DNA of 64,000 nt from Thamnaconus septentrionalis. Its lineage: Eukaryota > Chordata > Actinopteri > Tetraodontiformes > Monacanthidae. Location: contig CM020510.1 of NCBI GenBank assembly GCA_009823395.1, positions 7,014,273 through 7,078,272 on the forward strand, read 5' to 3'. Under the pieces are notes generated by a model. That model was not told the origin of the DNA, did no database searches, and saw only the letters and a program-made list of their open reading frames with translations. Positions 23,075 through 35,863 of the stretch are shown here, piece by piece. The position numbers and the translations under genes were made by a program. Within the stretch, counting starts at the first letter, position 1. Each line of letters opens with the position of its first letter.

Positions 23075-23640
23075 CTTCTGCAAGAGTGTTTTTGCACACA
23101 ATGCCCATGTTGGAATTCTGCACGCGCGCCGAGGACACCACCTACTCTAATCTCTTGTCCTCGAGTCTGCCTCCGACACATTCCACCCATCTAGTTTGCA
23201 GAGACGAGAGAGCGAGGCTTGTGTACTTGTTGTGCCGGAGCCTTTTCACCGTGCAGGAAGATTTAATTAAGGCGCCCACACCGAAGCGTGGATAATTGCA
23301 CGGTGCCTCTTCGGAGGTGCGGCGCTCATCTCCCAAATTAGAGGCTGCAGACTGATCTGTGGTGAGGTATACTCGTGCCTTCAGACTGTTGCAGCCCGCG
23401 TGCCTGCAACACGTTGGATCACCCTCCAAAGCTGCGTATGGCATCACCACCAAAACGAGCTTTTATCACGAGCTGCTTTCTAATTTTTCCCCCACAAAGT
23501 GTAACAAAGTCCACACGGAGGTTTGGTTGATTTACACGTCTGACATTTAAACAGCAGCCTCTGCTTCTTCAATATTCCAGTGAAGGAGGGCGGGGTGAGG
23601 TGCGCCGACAGGTCAGGTCTAATTAGAGCAGCTAATTGCA

Positions 23641-26566
23641 TTCAGCCACAGCGACCTGGAAGTGTTGTAATTTGTTGGAGCCGCATTTAAACGTTGAAGT
23701 CCTCGACAAGCAAACGACTGATGCTGGAAAGCAGCCAAAAGTAGTGTGGTGGCGTGCGAGGACAAGAGGGCGCCGTTACAGTAAAGCAGCCATGGCTTTT
23801 GGTCATTGTCAGTCATTTTGTGTTTTCCTCAAAAGTTTGTGGTTAATCAAAATTGTGCTTTGCTTATTTTTGTTGTGTATCCACTCAAATGTGCATTTTA
23901 AGGAATACCGCTTTACAAAATTTATGAAAACACCAAATTAAAAAAATAAAACTCTCTATTTCACAGCAAAAGTTTGTACACTTGCTTGAGGTAGTTTTTT
24001 TTTCTTCTTTTTGGAATCATTGCTCATGCACTGGATGACAACAGATTTCCTGAACAAACTCAATTTCCTTATTGGGATTCAATAAAGTAACATCTTATTA
24101 TCTTAAACTTATGTATCCTCTGGAGAAGAAGTGAAATGAAAGCGCTTCTCACACAGACGACCTTCATATTTTGCTGCACCATTTCCAGACCTCATCTTTG
24201 TGCCGTGACCTTTCGTCCTCCCTTATTTTTAGCGGTTTTAGCAGGTTTGCCATCGCCTGACCGCCGCTCCAGCTCACTGTCTGGCCCACGCCAGTTCCCC
24301 TCCCCCGTCTATTACGGCTGCTTACTTCGCTCCTTCCTCAGTCCGGACAGCGTTGCATCAGTATTGTAACCGCCACCTGACCTTTCCTTCCAGATGATTA
24401 CTTTATAATGAGACCAGAAGTCCCACCTCGTTTTTTCTCCCTTTTCTATTTATATAAATTACTTTCAAAAACTCTGCTACAAGACAGATCATGGGGAGAA
24501 ATGGTGTGTGAAAGAGGATCAAGGCAGGGGAAGCAGGTTGGATTTGTTTATTTAAACCTTCTTTTTGTCTAACGGATGGTGTTCGAAAATCAGCAGAAGG
24601 CCACCTGGAGGTGTTGGCAAAAAAACATATCCTTAGCTTTTATCATTTTTATTTGCTCTCTTCTCAAAACATTAGGCACATCAGCTTCTTTCCCCTCAAA
24701 GAAACAACCAAAAAAAGTTCTCAAGGAATTATGCTTAAAATCGATGAAATAAAGAAGGCAAGATTACGGAGCCGAGTCATGGCGTGATTCTTCCGGAGCC
24801 TCTGTTCTATTTCATTCGGCCCTCTCATCTGTCTTTAATGATTAACGATTGCTTTGAAAATCACAAAGGACGCAGTACCGCGACAACGTCAATGTGCCGC
24901 AATGTACATAGCAATAACTGTGCGCGTACAATAGATGGGGACGTCGCCTTGGATTAGCGGGTCATTAGTCACTTGTTTTGTCGCACAAAGCAGCTTGTTC
25001 GACTGTCCTGCCCTGTAATTGGCTTGACGGTGATAAAGAGTTCTGTCTGCCACTGGTGGGAAGAGCTTCGGCAGCCACGTGACCACTTGTAAGACACATG
25101 AAGACATGAGTGGCTCCACGTTCACTCTTAATGACAGGTGACATCCTTGTTTATCTTTGATGACATTAAGGGCTTTGCTTTCACCTTGATAAAATATAGT
25201 TTTGCAGTCTTGCACTGTCAAAAAGACATTTGTAATTGATTTACGTTGGTCCCTCTTGATGTAGAATGTACATCGTCATAGTTTTCAGTTTGTGTGTATT
25301 TAAATGTATCATCTGTTAAACTGATTTTTTTTCTTCACATGTTTTTTTTTTAATTGGTCTGTGCTAATTCATATGTTTCAACCAAGTCATTCCATCATCT
25401 GCATTAATAAAATACACCCATCTTCAATTTGTTTAAGACCCAAGGTAATACAGTTCAAAATTGTTCATAGATCACATTGGTTTAAAGTGAGACTGGCAAA
25501 GATAACACCACATACAGAAAACTATATATAAATTATTTTCAGATTTGCTAGAAAAAAAAAAAAATGGAACCTATTGCCATAATAGCAATATTTGGTAGAG
25601 TACCACAGGATTTCCCCCTTAATCGACATGGCAGGCCCAGGATAGCCTTTGCTACATTCCTGACTGGAAGACTCAGAGTGTTTTAATAGAAAGACAAGGT
25701 CACTCTGATGTTCAGTCAATGGATTAGAGATCTTCTGCATCATCTGACCTTGGAAAAAAATCTGCTATGCAAAAAAAAAAAGGCTGTGCTTTTACTGCCG
25801 ATTCTGGGAGCAGAACCCAGCCCCACTGTACACCACAGTGGAGAAAATCCAGGGAAACCCATTGCATTCAAAATTCAAACACCATCCACCCAAACGGCCT
25901 CAATGAACACCTGGAAGGCTTTGGTTCCTAATGTGATCTCTGCTGGCTAACTGAGAGCTCTGGGTGGAAATTTCTAAGTGATAAATGGATGAAACAAATA
26001 AGGAAAACACCTCTCTAACCTTAACTTCTTCTACATTCAACACACAGCTTCAAATCACCTTTACTTACCCTGACACACACAATCAGGAGGTCTTTGAAGT
26101 GTCAAGAAGCGCCGAAAGACAGGAGTTTTGCTTGTGTTGACTTGTGTACGCACAGCTCTGACAAATACCACCCAAGGATAAGAAATCAGAAGAAAGCAAT
26201 CAAGGCGAGACGAGACGTCTCGGCAGGAGGGGAGGAAGAAAAAGAAGAAGATGGGAAAGAAGCCAACAAATAAGAGTGAGGAGGAAACGATACAGAAACA
26301 ATAGGACAGGCAGAGGGGAGGAAAATAAACGCTCTAAATTCTTAATCATATTTTTCAGATTCTCTGTACTTTGCCACAGACATGACAATCAAAAGATTTT
26401 ATTGTGTACTCAAACATTAAGGAACCTTTAAAAAGCCATCAAAAATGAATGGCAAAAATAATCCACGAAAATAACTTTTAAGACAATAAATATCCATGTG
26501 GGTTGAATTTAATCACATGGACAGTGTTTTTAACCAAAACTATTGCAAGAAGGGTGAGCTTTTAAG
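23641..26566. other. Noncoding, mostly unique sequence
   Basis: Includes A runs at 25551-25563 and 25770-25780 and a T-rich stretch near 25326-25352. 24776-24850 ('tttaatgattaacgattgc', 'atcacaaagg') is conserved-element-like. No gene or transposon was recognised up to the MITE. Confidence 0.4.
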
Positions 26567-26569
26567 TTA

Positions 26570-27132
26570 GGGCGTATTCACACCTGCCTGTTTGGTTCAG
26601 ACTAAACCAAAAAAGTCCCTTGTGCGGACCGTTTGGGCTGGTGTGAATACAAACCAGTGAACTCTGGTCCGGAGCAAACAGCCGGTCCGAGACCTCGCCG
26701 GAGAGGTGGTCTCGGTTCGCTTCCAAATAAACCGTGGTGCGGTTCAGTTGATGTGTGAAAGCGACCGCACCGTGGTTCGAACCAGTTCTGAAATCACACA
26801 CCTTTTTACACGTCACAGGTATCCGTAGCCACAACCATTATTGCAAATAATGTTTTAATTAGAATAGTAGAAAGTTTGGTCCGTCGTCGGACCATCAGGC
26901 TAACATGAGTTGTGGTTCAACGTGGAGCAATGAGGAGACGGTTCTTGCAAAACGTCTTCGTTGTCGCAAAATGGTAAACATGTCGTCATAAAATCAGTTT
27001 GTTGTCAAATCCTGGCACTCTTGCGAAAATTGCAATGTGAAAAGGAACCGCACCAAACTAAAAAAGATACATTGTATTTTGGTCCGGACTAAAGAAAGCG
27101 AACTGAAGGACTTTCCTGGTGTGAATACGCCC
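26570..27132. mobile_element. PIF/Harbinger-type MITE, 563 bp, intact ends
   Basis: The termini gggcgtattcacacc (26570-26584) and ggtgtgaatacgccc (27118-27132) are perfect 15-bp inverted repeats. They are flanked by TTA on each side (26567-26569 and 27133-27135), the 3-bp TWA target duplication typical of PIF/Harbinger insertions. Beyond the perfect ends the inverse similarity continues imperfectly ('gtttggttcagactaaacc' against 'ggtccggactaaag'). Subterminal regions repeat ggtccgg/ccggacc words. No transposase ORF fits inside, so it is non-autonomous. Short frames crossing it are not genes. Confidence 0.85.
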
Positions 27133-27478
27133 TTAGACCCACAAGCTCACATGCCATATGCCACATTAAGGAGCTGTGGGAAATCGTTCTTCTTCCCTTT
27201 TCGATCTGTGAATGAAGCATTTCATCGCACAGTCGGCAGCACTGGAGTCAATCCACAGACCCTGCGCTCGTGTTTAGAAGACAACACTGAGACTAGACCA
27301 ATCACAGGAGCATCGGCCAAGTTTGCAGGTTTAATGGGAATTTGATCACCTGCAGTGGGTCCGGTTTGTATAGAAGGAAGAGAAAAAATGTTTTCTTCTC
27401 CTTTAAGCAATCATGGACCGTGGTTTTCCCCAGTGGGAAGCAAGGCTCTAGGAAAGAATTACAGTTGCTGCAATTATG

Positions 27479-27515
27479 CACACATACACACACACAAACA
27501 CACACACGCACACAG
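27479..27515. repeat. Imperfect (CA)n microsatellite
   Basis: CA dinucleotides with interruptions (cata, caaaca, cgca). Confidence 0.9.
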
Positions 27516-27700
27516 AGCAAAGTGCAAGTACACAAGATGCTAGAAGAACCTTGAAAATATGTCAACTGCTGGGCTTTTAGCCAGCAACCCACACTAATTT
27601 ATGGACTAGTTCAGCTTTAGTGGTTTCTAAATCTCATTTCCCAGCTGTAAAATCAGTATATATGTTTTTGTGAAAGGCTCAAAAAATAATGAAAAGAACA

Positions 27701-27713
27701 TATATATATATAT
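27701..27713. repeat. (TA)n run
   Basis: Six to seven TA units in AT-rich sequence. Confidence 0.8.
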
Positions 27714-28495
27714 GGAAATGGATTTTCCTTCATATCCATCTTCAATAATTTATTTATTTTGGTCTGGCCACCCAGGGGAGCAGCAGCACCATGCCATCTG
27801 TATTTACTCCCCTGCCACCCGCTGATGTGTTTGGAGACTTTCAAATGCCACCCCAGGTACTCCGAATAAATATGCCAGCTCTGTTTCCTGTGTTTTAACT
27901 CTGCTGGACATGAAATACCAGGCAGCAGGAGCTCATGAAGAACCACTTTTCTGCTTGTTGGATGAAAAGTGGCGCCTTTGAGCCAAGATTATTTTTTGTT
28001 TTTTTTTAATCAATGTGCGTCAAATTCAACCCCCATCCCTAGAAAAGAGTTGTGCCATGGGAAGGATTTGATGAGCATGACACTGGGAACATGGATTTGT
28101 ATGAACTGGATCAAAGCCAGTTGTGGTTGTGTGTGGTTGATTTACTTTGCACACCCATACGTCATGTTTTATTTGCTAATAGAATTACTTCAAGCCAAAG
28201 CTGATCAAAACTTTAGTGTTACTGTTGCTTCATCAGTTTCAGATTTATAGGATAAACTGCTAATTGGACAAAAGTATCTCACTGTAAAAGCAACCAAAAA
28301 ATGACAAAAGCCATTACATTTATTTATTTTTTTCTGCTCTGATTCGAATTAGCTACACTATTGCAAGCAAATGCATCTGTCATTTCTGCAGTTGAAAATG
28401 AAGGACACGTCTCCCCGGTGGCGACGACAATTTCAACAACAACAATGATTGACAAACCAGTCTCTTAGCACCGTAACAAGCACCACTGCCACTAT

Positions 28496-29068
28496 TTGAC
28501 AAACAAGACAAGCAAACTACAAATTATCTTAAATGCAACGTACGGCAAAGTATCACCAAGCATTCAAGCCACTTGCTCTTCTGTCGTCTGGGTAAGACAA
28601 GAAATGTCCCGCCTAAAGTTCCACGAAACAAGTCTGTTTAAACTAGAGTATTTTCTAGGAGACTTTTTAAAGTATTTTTTGCAGCATCTTGTCAGAGACC
28701 TCAATACCTTTGTAACCCCTGGTGTACTGATAGGGTACAATAAGTCCATGATTTATTTATTTATTCATTTTATTGTACTTTCAAGAGCAAATAAAGGCAT
28801 TACCAATGGTGTTTATTTTCCAAGGTGTGAACTTTACAATGGGGTAGAGGAAGTGCCACAGTTGTGTTTTATTTCTCATGCAGCAGTGCAATTCAGTAGG
28901 GAAGCAGTGCTTCCATATGGTTTTGAGATTGTTGTTGTATTTCTCTATCCATCACTCACTTTTTTCCGTTTCCCAGTTCTAGACACGGAGAAACAAAAAT
29001 GTTTCCAAAACTCGCAGGAGCGTCTGAGGTCTCACAAACATTGTCACTCAGTTCTTCACCACTTGTAG
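28496..29068 (+). other. Longest open frame in the window (190 codons), not recognised
   Basis: A stop-free run in AT-rich DNA without obvious low-complexity bias. It starts at a non-ATG codon as drawn. The peptide is rich in Phe, Leu, Val and His, with no recognisable domain, no clear membrane topology and no neighbouring exon. In 64 kb of six-frame AT-rich sequence a frame this long is somewhat unusual but possible. I regard it as probably spurious. Confidence 0.1.
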
Positions 29069-31800
29069 CACCTTCGCTGGTGGATGTGTAATAGTGACAG
29101 ACTGATAGTAAGTGTAGCTAATACCTCCCTCTAGCTGGAAAAATAAAACAAAACATTATACTTTAATGCCCAAGGTGTATTGTAGAGATGACAACTCTGA
29201 GACACTTTTCTCACTGTGATACAGCTAATTTGGCGACACCAGGACATCCCAACAAACAACTGCGACCAAAAAACCCAAAAGAATAAAGAATACATGTTTT
29301 TATTTCCATTCATGTTGATTTTTTCTTTGGAATTATAATTAACTCCATTAACGCCTTCATTAGCTCGAATGAAAATGGAGCACTGAAGCATTCCAAGACT
29401 ACACTAAAATCTTGCAAGACTTTATCCGCTTGATGTTCCACAAGTTGGATTCTTATGGACTTCTTCTTCAAGGGGGTTTGCAAAGAATTTTATTTGTTTG
29501 AAACATGGAAATCTGTCAAATATGTAAAAAGAAATGACAATAATCCAGTCTATTTTACTTGCTCAATTTTAAAGATACAATTATTTGACTGTTTCAAAAA
29601 CAGCACAAACACTTAACACCAGAGCAAATTTCATTAAGACAAAAGAAAGAGACATGATTAGCGCTTTCCACACGTTGTCCTCCACTGAATTACATTTAAT
29701 ATTGTTTCAATTGATTCTCTTCCCTCTGTGTTAATGTTCGCTTGCTCGTCTGCTGCTGATTGTGTTATCACTCTGCTGCCATATTGCCCTGTCAGACGCA
29801 AAAGACTTAATAAATTACGTAATCTCACCGACAGTCAGAATGCAGTGTGATTAATGGCTAAATGATGTCACCTCGTAATGGAAGTAAGCGTCGCGGCAAG
29901 TTCAGCCGCAGCCACTCGTCCTGGGAATTATCTGGCCGGCCGTCCAATTTCTTAAATGGTAATAACGGCATAGTTGATAGCAATAAAGTTTAGTCGTGTA
30001 TAATCCAGGACTTGTTGTGTGAATGGTGCCCGAAATGATGATTAATTTAATATCTGAAAGGAGATTATTAATAAACCATCTCAACCGCTGGGTTTCATGC
30101 TAAGCAGCATCCTGATGGAGTGACTCAGTGATTTGTAGCTCCCAGGCGACGACTCTTGTTTAGTGTTCACTTCCCTTCGCACTCTCATGTTGCAACCACA
30201 ACTACTGTCATCACCGGAAGCGTCTCCTGCTATGCTGTAGTCAACTCACTTTCCAAATCCTCATCTTCTACGTCGATGATTCACACAGATGCCTCTTTTT
30301 TTTTCCTGTCTCTCAATTCCCAATGTCCAAGCTTTGTCGCTTTCAGGTTTTGTTAACCATACATTTTTTAACACTCCACACCAATCCAGAAATTGAATCA
30401 TGCAAAATTAAAAAAAACAAAACAACAAAACTCTAACGCACCTTTATTCTATTATTCAACTTACAAAATAATGCAAAAAGTGCTTCAGTTACTTGCTCCG
30501 ATTTCAATTATGTATGAAAATGTCACAGAGGCACTGATATCACTCCCAGCAACAACAGCCTCAGCCAAGTGTTCCGCCTTGTTTTTTTCCTCTTTGAAAT
30601 ATGTGGACAGTCGAACACAGCCTGAGTTTTAGCAGGTTGATGTGAACCAGTGGCTAAATACACAATTTTTAATTTAGGTTTTATATAATTAATGATTTGG
30701 GACATTATCAAGGGAGTCCTTGAAAGAATCAAATTTTATGTAGAAATCTCAAAATTTTGCTCTCTTGAAATCTCTGTCCTTGCCATCCATCATCCTACTA
30801 CATCATCAAGGAAACACCAGGCGTCAGCTGAGACATGCATGATGTCCTGTTAAACTAACCATCATGTCATAAAATGTAATTCCGCAGGCCCCTTGTTTGT
30901 GAGGGAAGAGAACAAAGCAGAGCCATCAAGAGGGAAATCATTAGGCTCTCCAGCGATGACAGCTAATTCCTCCCTGACTGAGATTAGAGCACAGCCACGC
31001 TGGCACTCCGCTTCGCTTTGCCGCTGTGTATTTTATCATCCCGTCTCTTTCTATTTTCCTCCTCTCCATCGTTTTAGGCTTAGTCCGCCTCCTCTCAGTT
31101 CCACCTGCAGCTCTTTCACCCCCGCAAGCCCTCTGGTGCCTCTTCAGGTGCAGCCTTGGCACCGCAGCGAGAACACCGCTTAATTAGGATAATTACTGGA
31201 CAGGATTTAGCTAGTGGATAAATGGGTGCTCATTTGTGCCAGTTGATCTATCAAGTGGTCACCCGGAGTGGCTTTATCGGCTATCAGGCCAATGGCAAGG
31301 GCTCGACATTGTCAACAGTATGGCATCATTTCCCTGTTTTCCATCTACGTGTGTTTTGTGTCTTTGAACAAAAAAGAACAGCACAACAGACCAAACAGTC
31401 AGTTTGTGGTTCAAGCTTATATTGCATTCTATACAATTTACTGGCTGTAATATTGGTAGAATGTAGAAATAAGGGTTCCGGATAAATAACTTATTTAGAC
31501 TCTTGATCAAACATTACGAAGCTGCCCAACCGCGATGTATCTGCAGCTATGTAATTGTTGCCTTCCCGAGCCAATATTACTCAGCAGATCAAGGCGGAAG
31601 CTGCACAGATTGATAAATGAAAGGACCAACCAGATGAAACAGGAAAAGAGGAAGGGCAAAAAAACAAGTTTCTCAATTACAGACCCACTGATAGCACAGT
31701 TTTACAGTTGATCCATGGACTTCATAACATTTTGCTGAGTCATTCTCACATAGCAAATATTCTCAAGTTTTAGTTGTTGCTATTGTTTTTTTATCATTAT
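29069..31800. other. Noncoding, mostly unique sequence
   Basis: 29700-29960 and 31150-31260 are clean, homeodomain-word-rich stretches ('gtgattaatggctaaatgatg', 'cttaattaggataattactgg'). The rest is AT-rich and unremarkable. No gene was recognised. Confidence 0.4.
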
Positions 31801-31865
31801 GGGATTTCCGGGACCTGGAAATCAAACCCACAACCTGCTTTCCATGTGGCAACATTTACCCACAA
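31801..31865 (-). mobile_element. tRNA-like SINE fragment
   Basis: On the minus strand 'ggtaaatgttgccacatggaaag' style sequence leads into 'ggttgtgggtttgatttcc', close to the A-box/B-box region of a widespread teleost tRNA-derived repeat ('gttgcctcac...ggttcgattccc'). It is too short and diverged to be a tRNA gene: no acceptor stem or anticodon arm can be drawn. Confidence 0.4.
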
Positions 31866-34367
31866 TCACTTTATTTTATCGCAAATTTTAAAAAGTTGGT
31901 ACAAATTGAAAGAAGGTTGAAGGTAATTAGCCAATAGTTATATTTTCTCTCCTCAGCTGACAAATAAAGTTCTTGTACTTTGGGTTTCTTGGGTATTGAA
32001 CAATTTTGTTTGCTTGATCTACAATGTAAATTGTGTCCTGAACAACATGCTTTCTCTGTCATTTCACCACCACTGACTCCTGCACACTGGACTTTTAATC
32101 CCATTGTATATTTACGTATATATGTAGCAGAGGGACTCAGATACATTTGTTAAGAAGTAAAAAAAATAAATAAACAAATAAAACTGCAGAAACTGTTTTG
32201 TTATCCAGCAGCCACCAACAGTAAAAAGGAGTAAACCACTTCTCATCAGCTCATTAATTTATTCCATAGACTCGTTCCAGTACCACGTTTTGCCTTTTTG
32301 ACATCAATCTTTAATCACCGTATTATATCCCGCTCTCACAAGGCCCTGGCCAATAAAGTACTGTAATTTAATTTCCCCACAATGAATAATAGATGGGATT
32401 CAATATTCCCCAGAAATATGGTCATGTTATTATAAAGTTGCACTTGGTCCCAGCGTGTTGAGGCCGTTTAGGAATGCCACAGTCCTCAGGGTGGCTGGAA
32501 TCAGGCCGCTTGTTTCAGTGTAGGACTAAAACTGTTACACTTCCAGTGAAGAGCTCATTCATGTTTGATGCCGTGGACGACCGTGTTACCTCACGTGGTC
32601 AGTATGCACACCAGTTCAACCTAAAGCTCATTAGTGCAATGGCTGATAGATGCCAGGATTTTATTTTGAATTTGTCATTTGCTAAACTTGAATACACCAA
32701 CAATCTTATTTGAACTAACGTGCTGGTCGTTGCCCTGTACAGAACTTGACTTGAACATTGGAAGAATAAAAATTGTACCTGAACACAAAAATTCACAAAA
32801 AAGATTCACAAAAAGCGCATTACATGAGAAAGCGTGAGCGACATACATTTACTTTCTTCTTTTTCCTTTGCTTTAAGATGTTACATAAAAGAAGCCAGTC
32901 TAAACAAAAACAATCAAATATATGCAAGAGAGGTTTATTAAGATCTGTAGCATAAATCTGTGCTCTTGCATCGCTTTAGTCCAGGGTCAGTCCTCACCAA
33001 CTGACAGTAACACATTCAAACAGACGCAACTGGCCTCCGTGATTTATTTAAGCAAGCAATTCAACGACAGCATTAGAAGAAAATTACCAGAAAAAAAAAT
33101 AAAAGCTTGAGGCAGTAACAGGATAACAGTGATTAATTTTCTCTTATATCTTTAACAATTTTGGTTCACTGTCAGGTCAAAAAACTGAAAAACATCCACC
33201 ACAACAGAATTGAGGATCCGGGTGTCTCTTTGTTTTCCGACAGTGCACAGAATGTCTCAACACAACACAAACACAGAGCGAGAGAGCTCCCCGAGTGAAG
33301 AGAAACACCGGGATTTAAATAAAAAGTAGAATCTTCCCAAAATGCATCCTGTCTCCGCTGAACTCTGTTCCAGCCGAGCTGTCTTGCACCCGCAGACGCG
33401 TGTTTTTCTTCTTCTCAGGGGCATCATGACAATTTCTCTTTGCTGTGGATCCAAATCGCATGGTTTCCCTAAATCTATGGACTTTTCAGCTCATTTGGCT
33501 GAAAAATACTTTTTTAAAATGTTATTTTCAATGTTATTTTCAAAATACAGCTAAAAGATTATTAGTTAACCAATTTCCCCTTCAAAGTTAGCAAGCGTTC
33601 TGGGGTTTACTTTTAAAGGTTCACAAAACAACATTTACATGCTTTATGGTTACACCTCCCCTCGGACGCCCTGCAGCTGGCTGAACTCGATGATTGCGTT
33701 TGGGCAATTCTCTAAATACGAAAATAAGCTGTAATTTACAGCAACACATTAAGCACAACAACACATTAAGTAAATGTGTTATTGTCCCCTGGAGGCAGCT
33801 TCACGCAACACCTATACAGCGAACTGCGTTTGCGTGTAATACAAAATAATATAAGCAAGGAGGAGGAGCATGCGGTGTGTTTTTTTATGGTCCTGCTCGG
33901 CAAACAGACCAATTTCTCTTCTTTACCGGAGAACGTGCTGAAGAGTCCAACCTCCACCTGCTGTGTTTCACCGGCACAGCAGCCTCGGCAATTAATTTGG
34001 AATAGATGACAAAGACCGAAAGTTTTCACATCAGAGGAAGAATGACTTCAGGCAGGGGGGAAAAAGGCTCTTTAATAAAACTTGCATGCACGCTTTCCCT
34101 TTGATTACGATAAGAATGTACTTGCACAAGACAATTTGTGGAATCCGCAATGAGAAGTCAAAATAGCAAGAAGTTCAAGCGTGCAGTCCTTCTGTTTGGA
34201 ACTAATTTTGTAGAGTTAAAAGAGAGAAAAAGACCTTGATACCTCTTTTTTTCCCTTCAGGCCATCAGTGAAGTGAAGCTTTCTGCTCTCCTCTAACTGG
34301 CTGAACCTTCACTGTAAATCGCTCGCACCCCCCTGGACATTAGCATTTCTATGCTTGGAATTATCGA

Positions 34368-34390
34368 TTTTATTTATTTATTTATTTATT
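34368..34390. repeat. (TTTA)n microsatellite
   Basis: Five to six tandem TTTA units. Confidence 0.9.
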
Positions 34391-35447
34391 GGTCGAAATG
34401 TGTACTTTGGCCTGCAACATTTACGCTTTCAGTGAAAAAAAAAGCATTTGCTAAAACAGCTGCTCTGTCCACCTACACGTGTGAGATAAAACTTGTACAT
34501 TTGTGCATGTATATATTGTGGACATATGTCTGCAAAAGGTGAATTGCAGAAGCCAACCAAATGTGGTGAAAAGCAGAAGGAATCATGAAGTCAGAAATAT
34601 GACTATGACTGTTTTCTCCAACTTGTCAACTTTTTTTATCACTACTTTGAGGGCATGGACTTTACTGAAACCAATTGTATTTCAGTTATTCAGAAGCAAA
34701 CAGAGACCTCAGACTAAAGGAACCAGAAATTCTCATATGTTACAGAGAACATGTGTAAGTACTGAAGCTAGTAACATATAAGAACAGAAAAGTATTCTGT
34801 CCAAGAAGGGAAAACAATCGACACACAATGCAATTAGTATTGTATTCACACATTTTCCCCATTCTGTTGTGTTAAAGACCTGTTCCATTCCTCTTTGCAG
34901 CACATCTCAGGCTGCAGCAGGTTGGAGCAACAACCATTTTTCAGATCTCTGGCAAACTCCAGGTTGGCTGCCATGCAAAATTACAATGCAATGACTACAA
35001 TTTCTTTAGAAATTTGCCAAAATAATACTGCCTTTGGAAACATCTTCATTTTTGTATGCCACATTGTTATTTTGTTGCTTCCTTTCTGTTTTTTGTGCTA
35101 ACGATTTGTCTTCCCTCTTTCTTTCTTTCTTCTTTATTATTTAAGCTACTTCTGCCTTCCAGAAACCAGTCGTCTCCTCTGCAATCTGCGAGTCTACGTG
35201 TCTGACTTTTTAAATTTGTCTCTCCGTCCATCTGTCTTCCACTGTTGGCTTCTGTTAATTGTATGATAAAAACTAATCAGTAATGGTTGAGAGGCAAATA
35301 TGGCATAGCAGACTGTCTGCCTCCACTCGCCTTTGCAATTTTCACAAACAATTAGGAGAATAGATGGTGAGGGAAGAAATATGCTACAAGATTGATCAAA
35401 TCTGAAAATAAGTCAAATGACTAAAACTCTTTATTCCTTTTACTTCT

Positions 35448-35463
35448 AAAAAAAAAAAAAAAA
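35448..35463. repeat. A16 homopolymer
   Basis: An uninterrupted A run. It could be a retroposed poly(A) remnant, but no element was recognised next to it. Confidence 0.85.
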
Positions 35464-35668
35464 GTAATCAAGTTTCTTGTGTTTGTATATAAAACATGTC
35501 TCTACTTCATTTTTCTCTGGATATGATCCACAGGTACTCAACTCAGGGATGTCTGGCAGAGGACTGGACCTGGTTGCAAAGTCTGGCGCCTGTTTTTAGG
35601 GGCCAGATGGCAAATCTCCTGCAACTCATGCAAAAAATGATAAGTTGCCCGATAAAACTCATCTGAAG

Positions 35669-35700
35669 CCAATAAAAGCGCTGACACGTTTGCACTCAGA
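35669..35700 (+). promoter_or_regulatory. Candidate core promoter (CCAAT/TATA-like)
   Basis: 'gccaataaaagcgc' at 35668-35681 combines a CCAAT word with an ATAAAAG TATA-like element. About 25-30 bp downstream lies 'gcactcaga', an initiator-like start near 35696-35700. It directly precedes a pyrimidine-rich stretch ending in a perfect splice donor. The arrangement is suggestive, not proof. Confidence 0.2.
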
Positions 35701-35863
35701 AATCCAGCGTCGTCATCTCCACGAGTGCGACGTCTCCAGCGTCGTCATCTCCACCGTCTCCTCCTCCACCTCCTCTCTTGCGGCACGCTCCTCCACTCTC
35801 TCTCCGTCCCACCGTCCCTCGGCCTGTCCCGCCGCTGCCCCGTGATCTGAACCGATGTGTCAG
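35700..35863 (+). other. Candidate first exon, mostly 5' UTR
   Basis: A CT-rich leader of about 155 nt contains two copies of tccagcgtcgtcatctccac (35703-35722 and 35735-35754). It is followed by ATG TGT CAG at 35855-35863 and then gtgagt, matching the consensus CAG|GTGAGT. If real, only Met-Cys-Gln would be coded here. The context around the ATG is weak (C at -3, T at +4), so the ATG may not be the start. No matching downstream exon was found in the window. Confidence 0.2.

Larger units (their letters stand above)
21529..23640. other. Noncoding, mixed unique sequence
   Basis: Contains T22 (21871-21892) and a GA microsatellite (23053-23074). CpG-bearing, non-repetitive sequence occupies 23120-23430. 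A 133-codon frame at 22602-23003 lacks any recognisable domain. Confidence 0.4.
27136..28495. other. Noncoding sequence
   Basis: Contains a CA microsatellite (27479-27515), a TA run (27701-27713) and otherwise unique AT-leaning DNA. No gene was recognised. Confidence 0.45.
31866..35640. other. Noncoding, AT-leaning unique sequence
   Basis: Contains a TTTA repeat (34368-34390) and an A16 run (35448-35463). The remainder has no recognised gene or transposon. Confidence 0.45.

Noticed and set aside
31811..31830. tRNA gene on the minus strand
   Set aside because: B-box-like word only; stems are absent.
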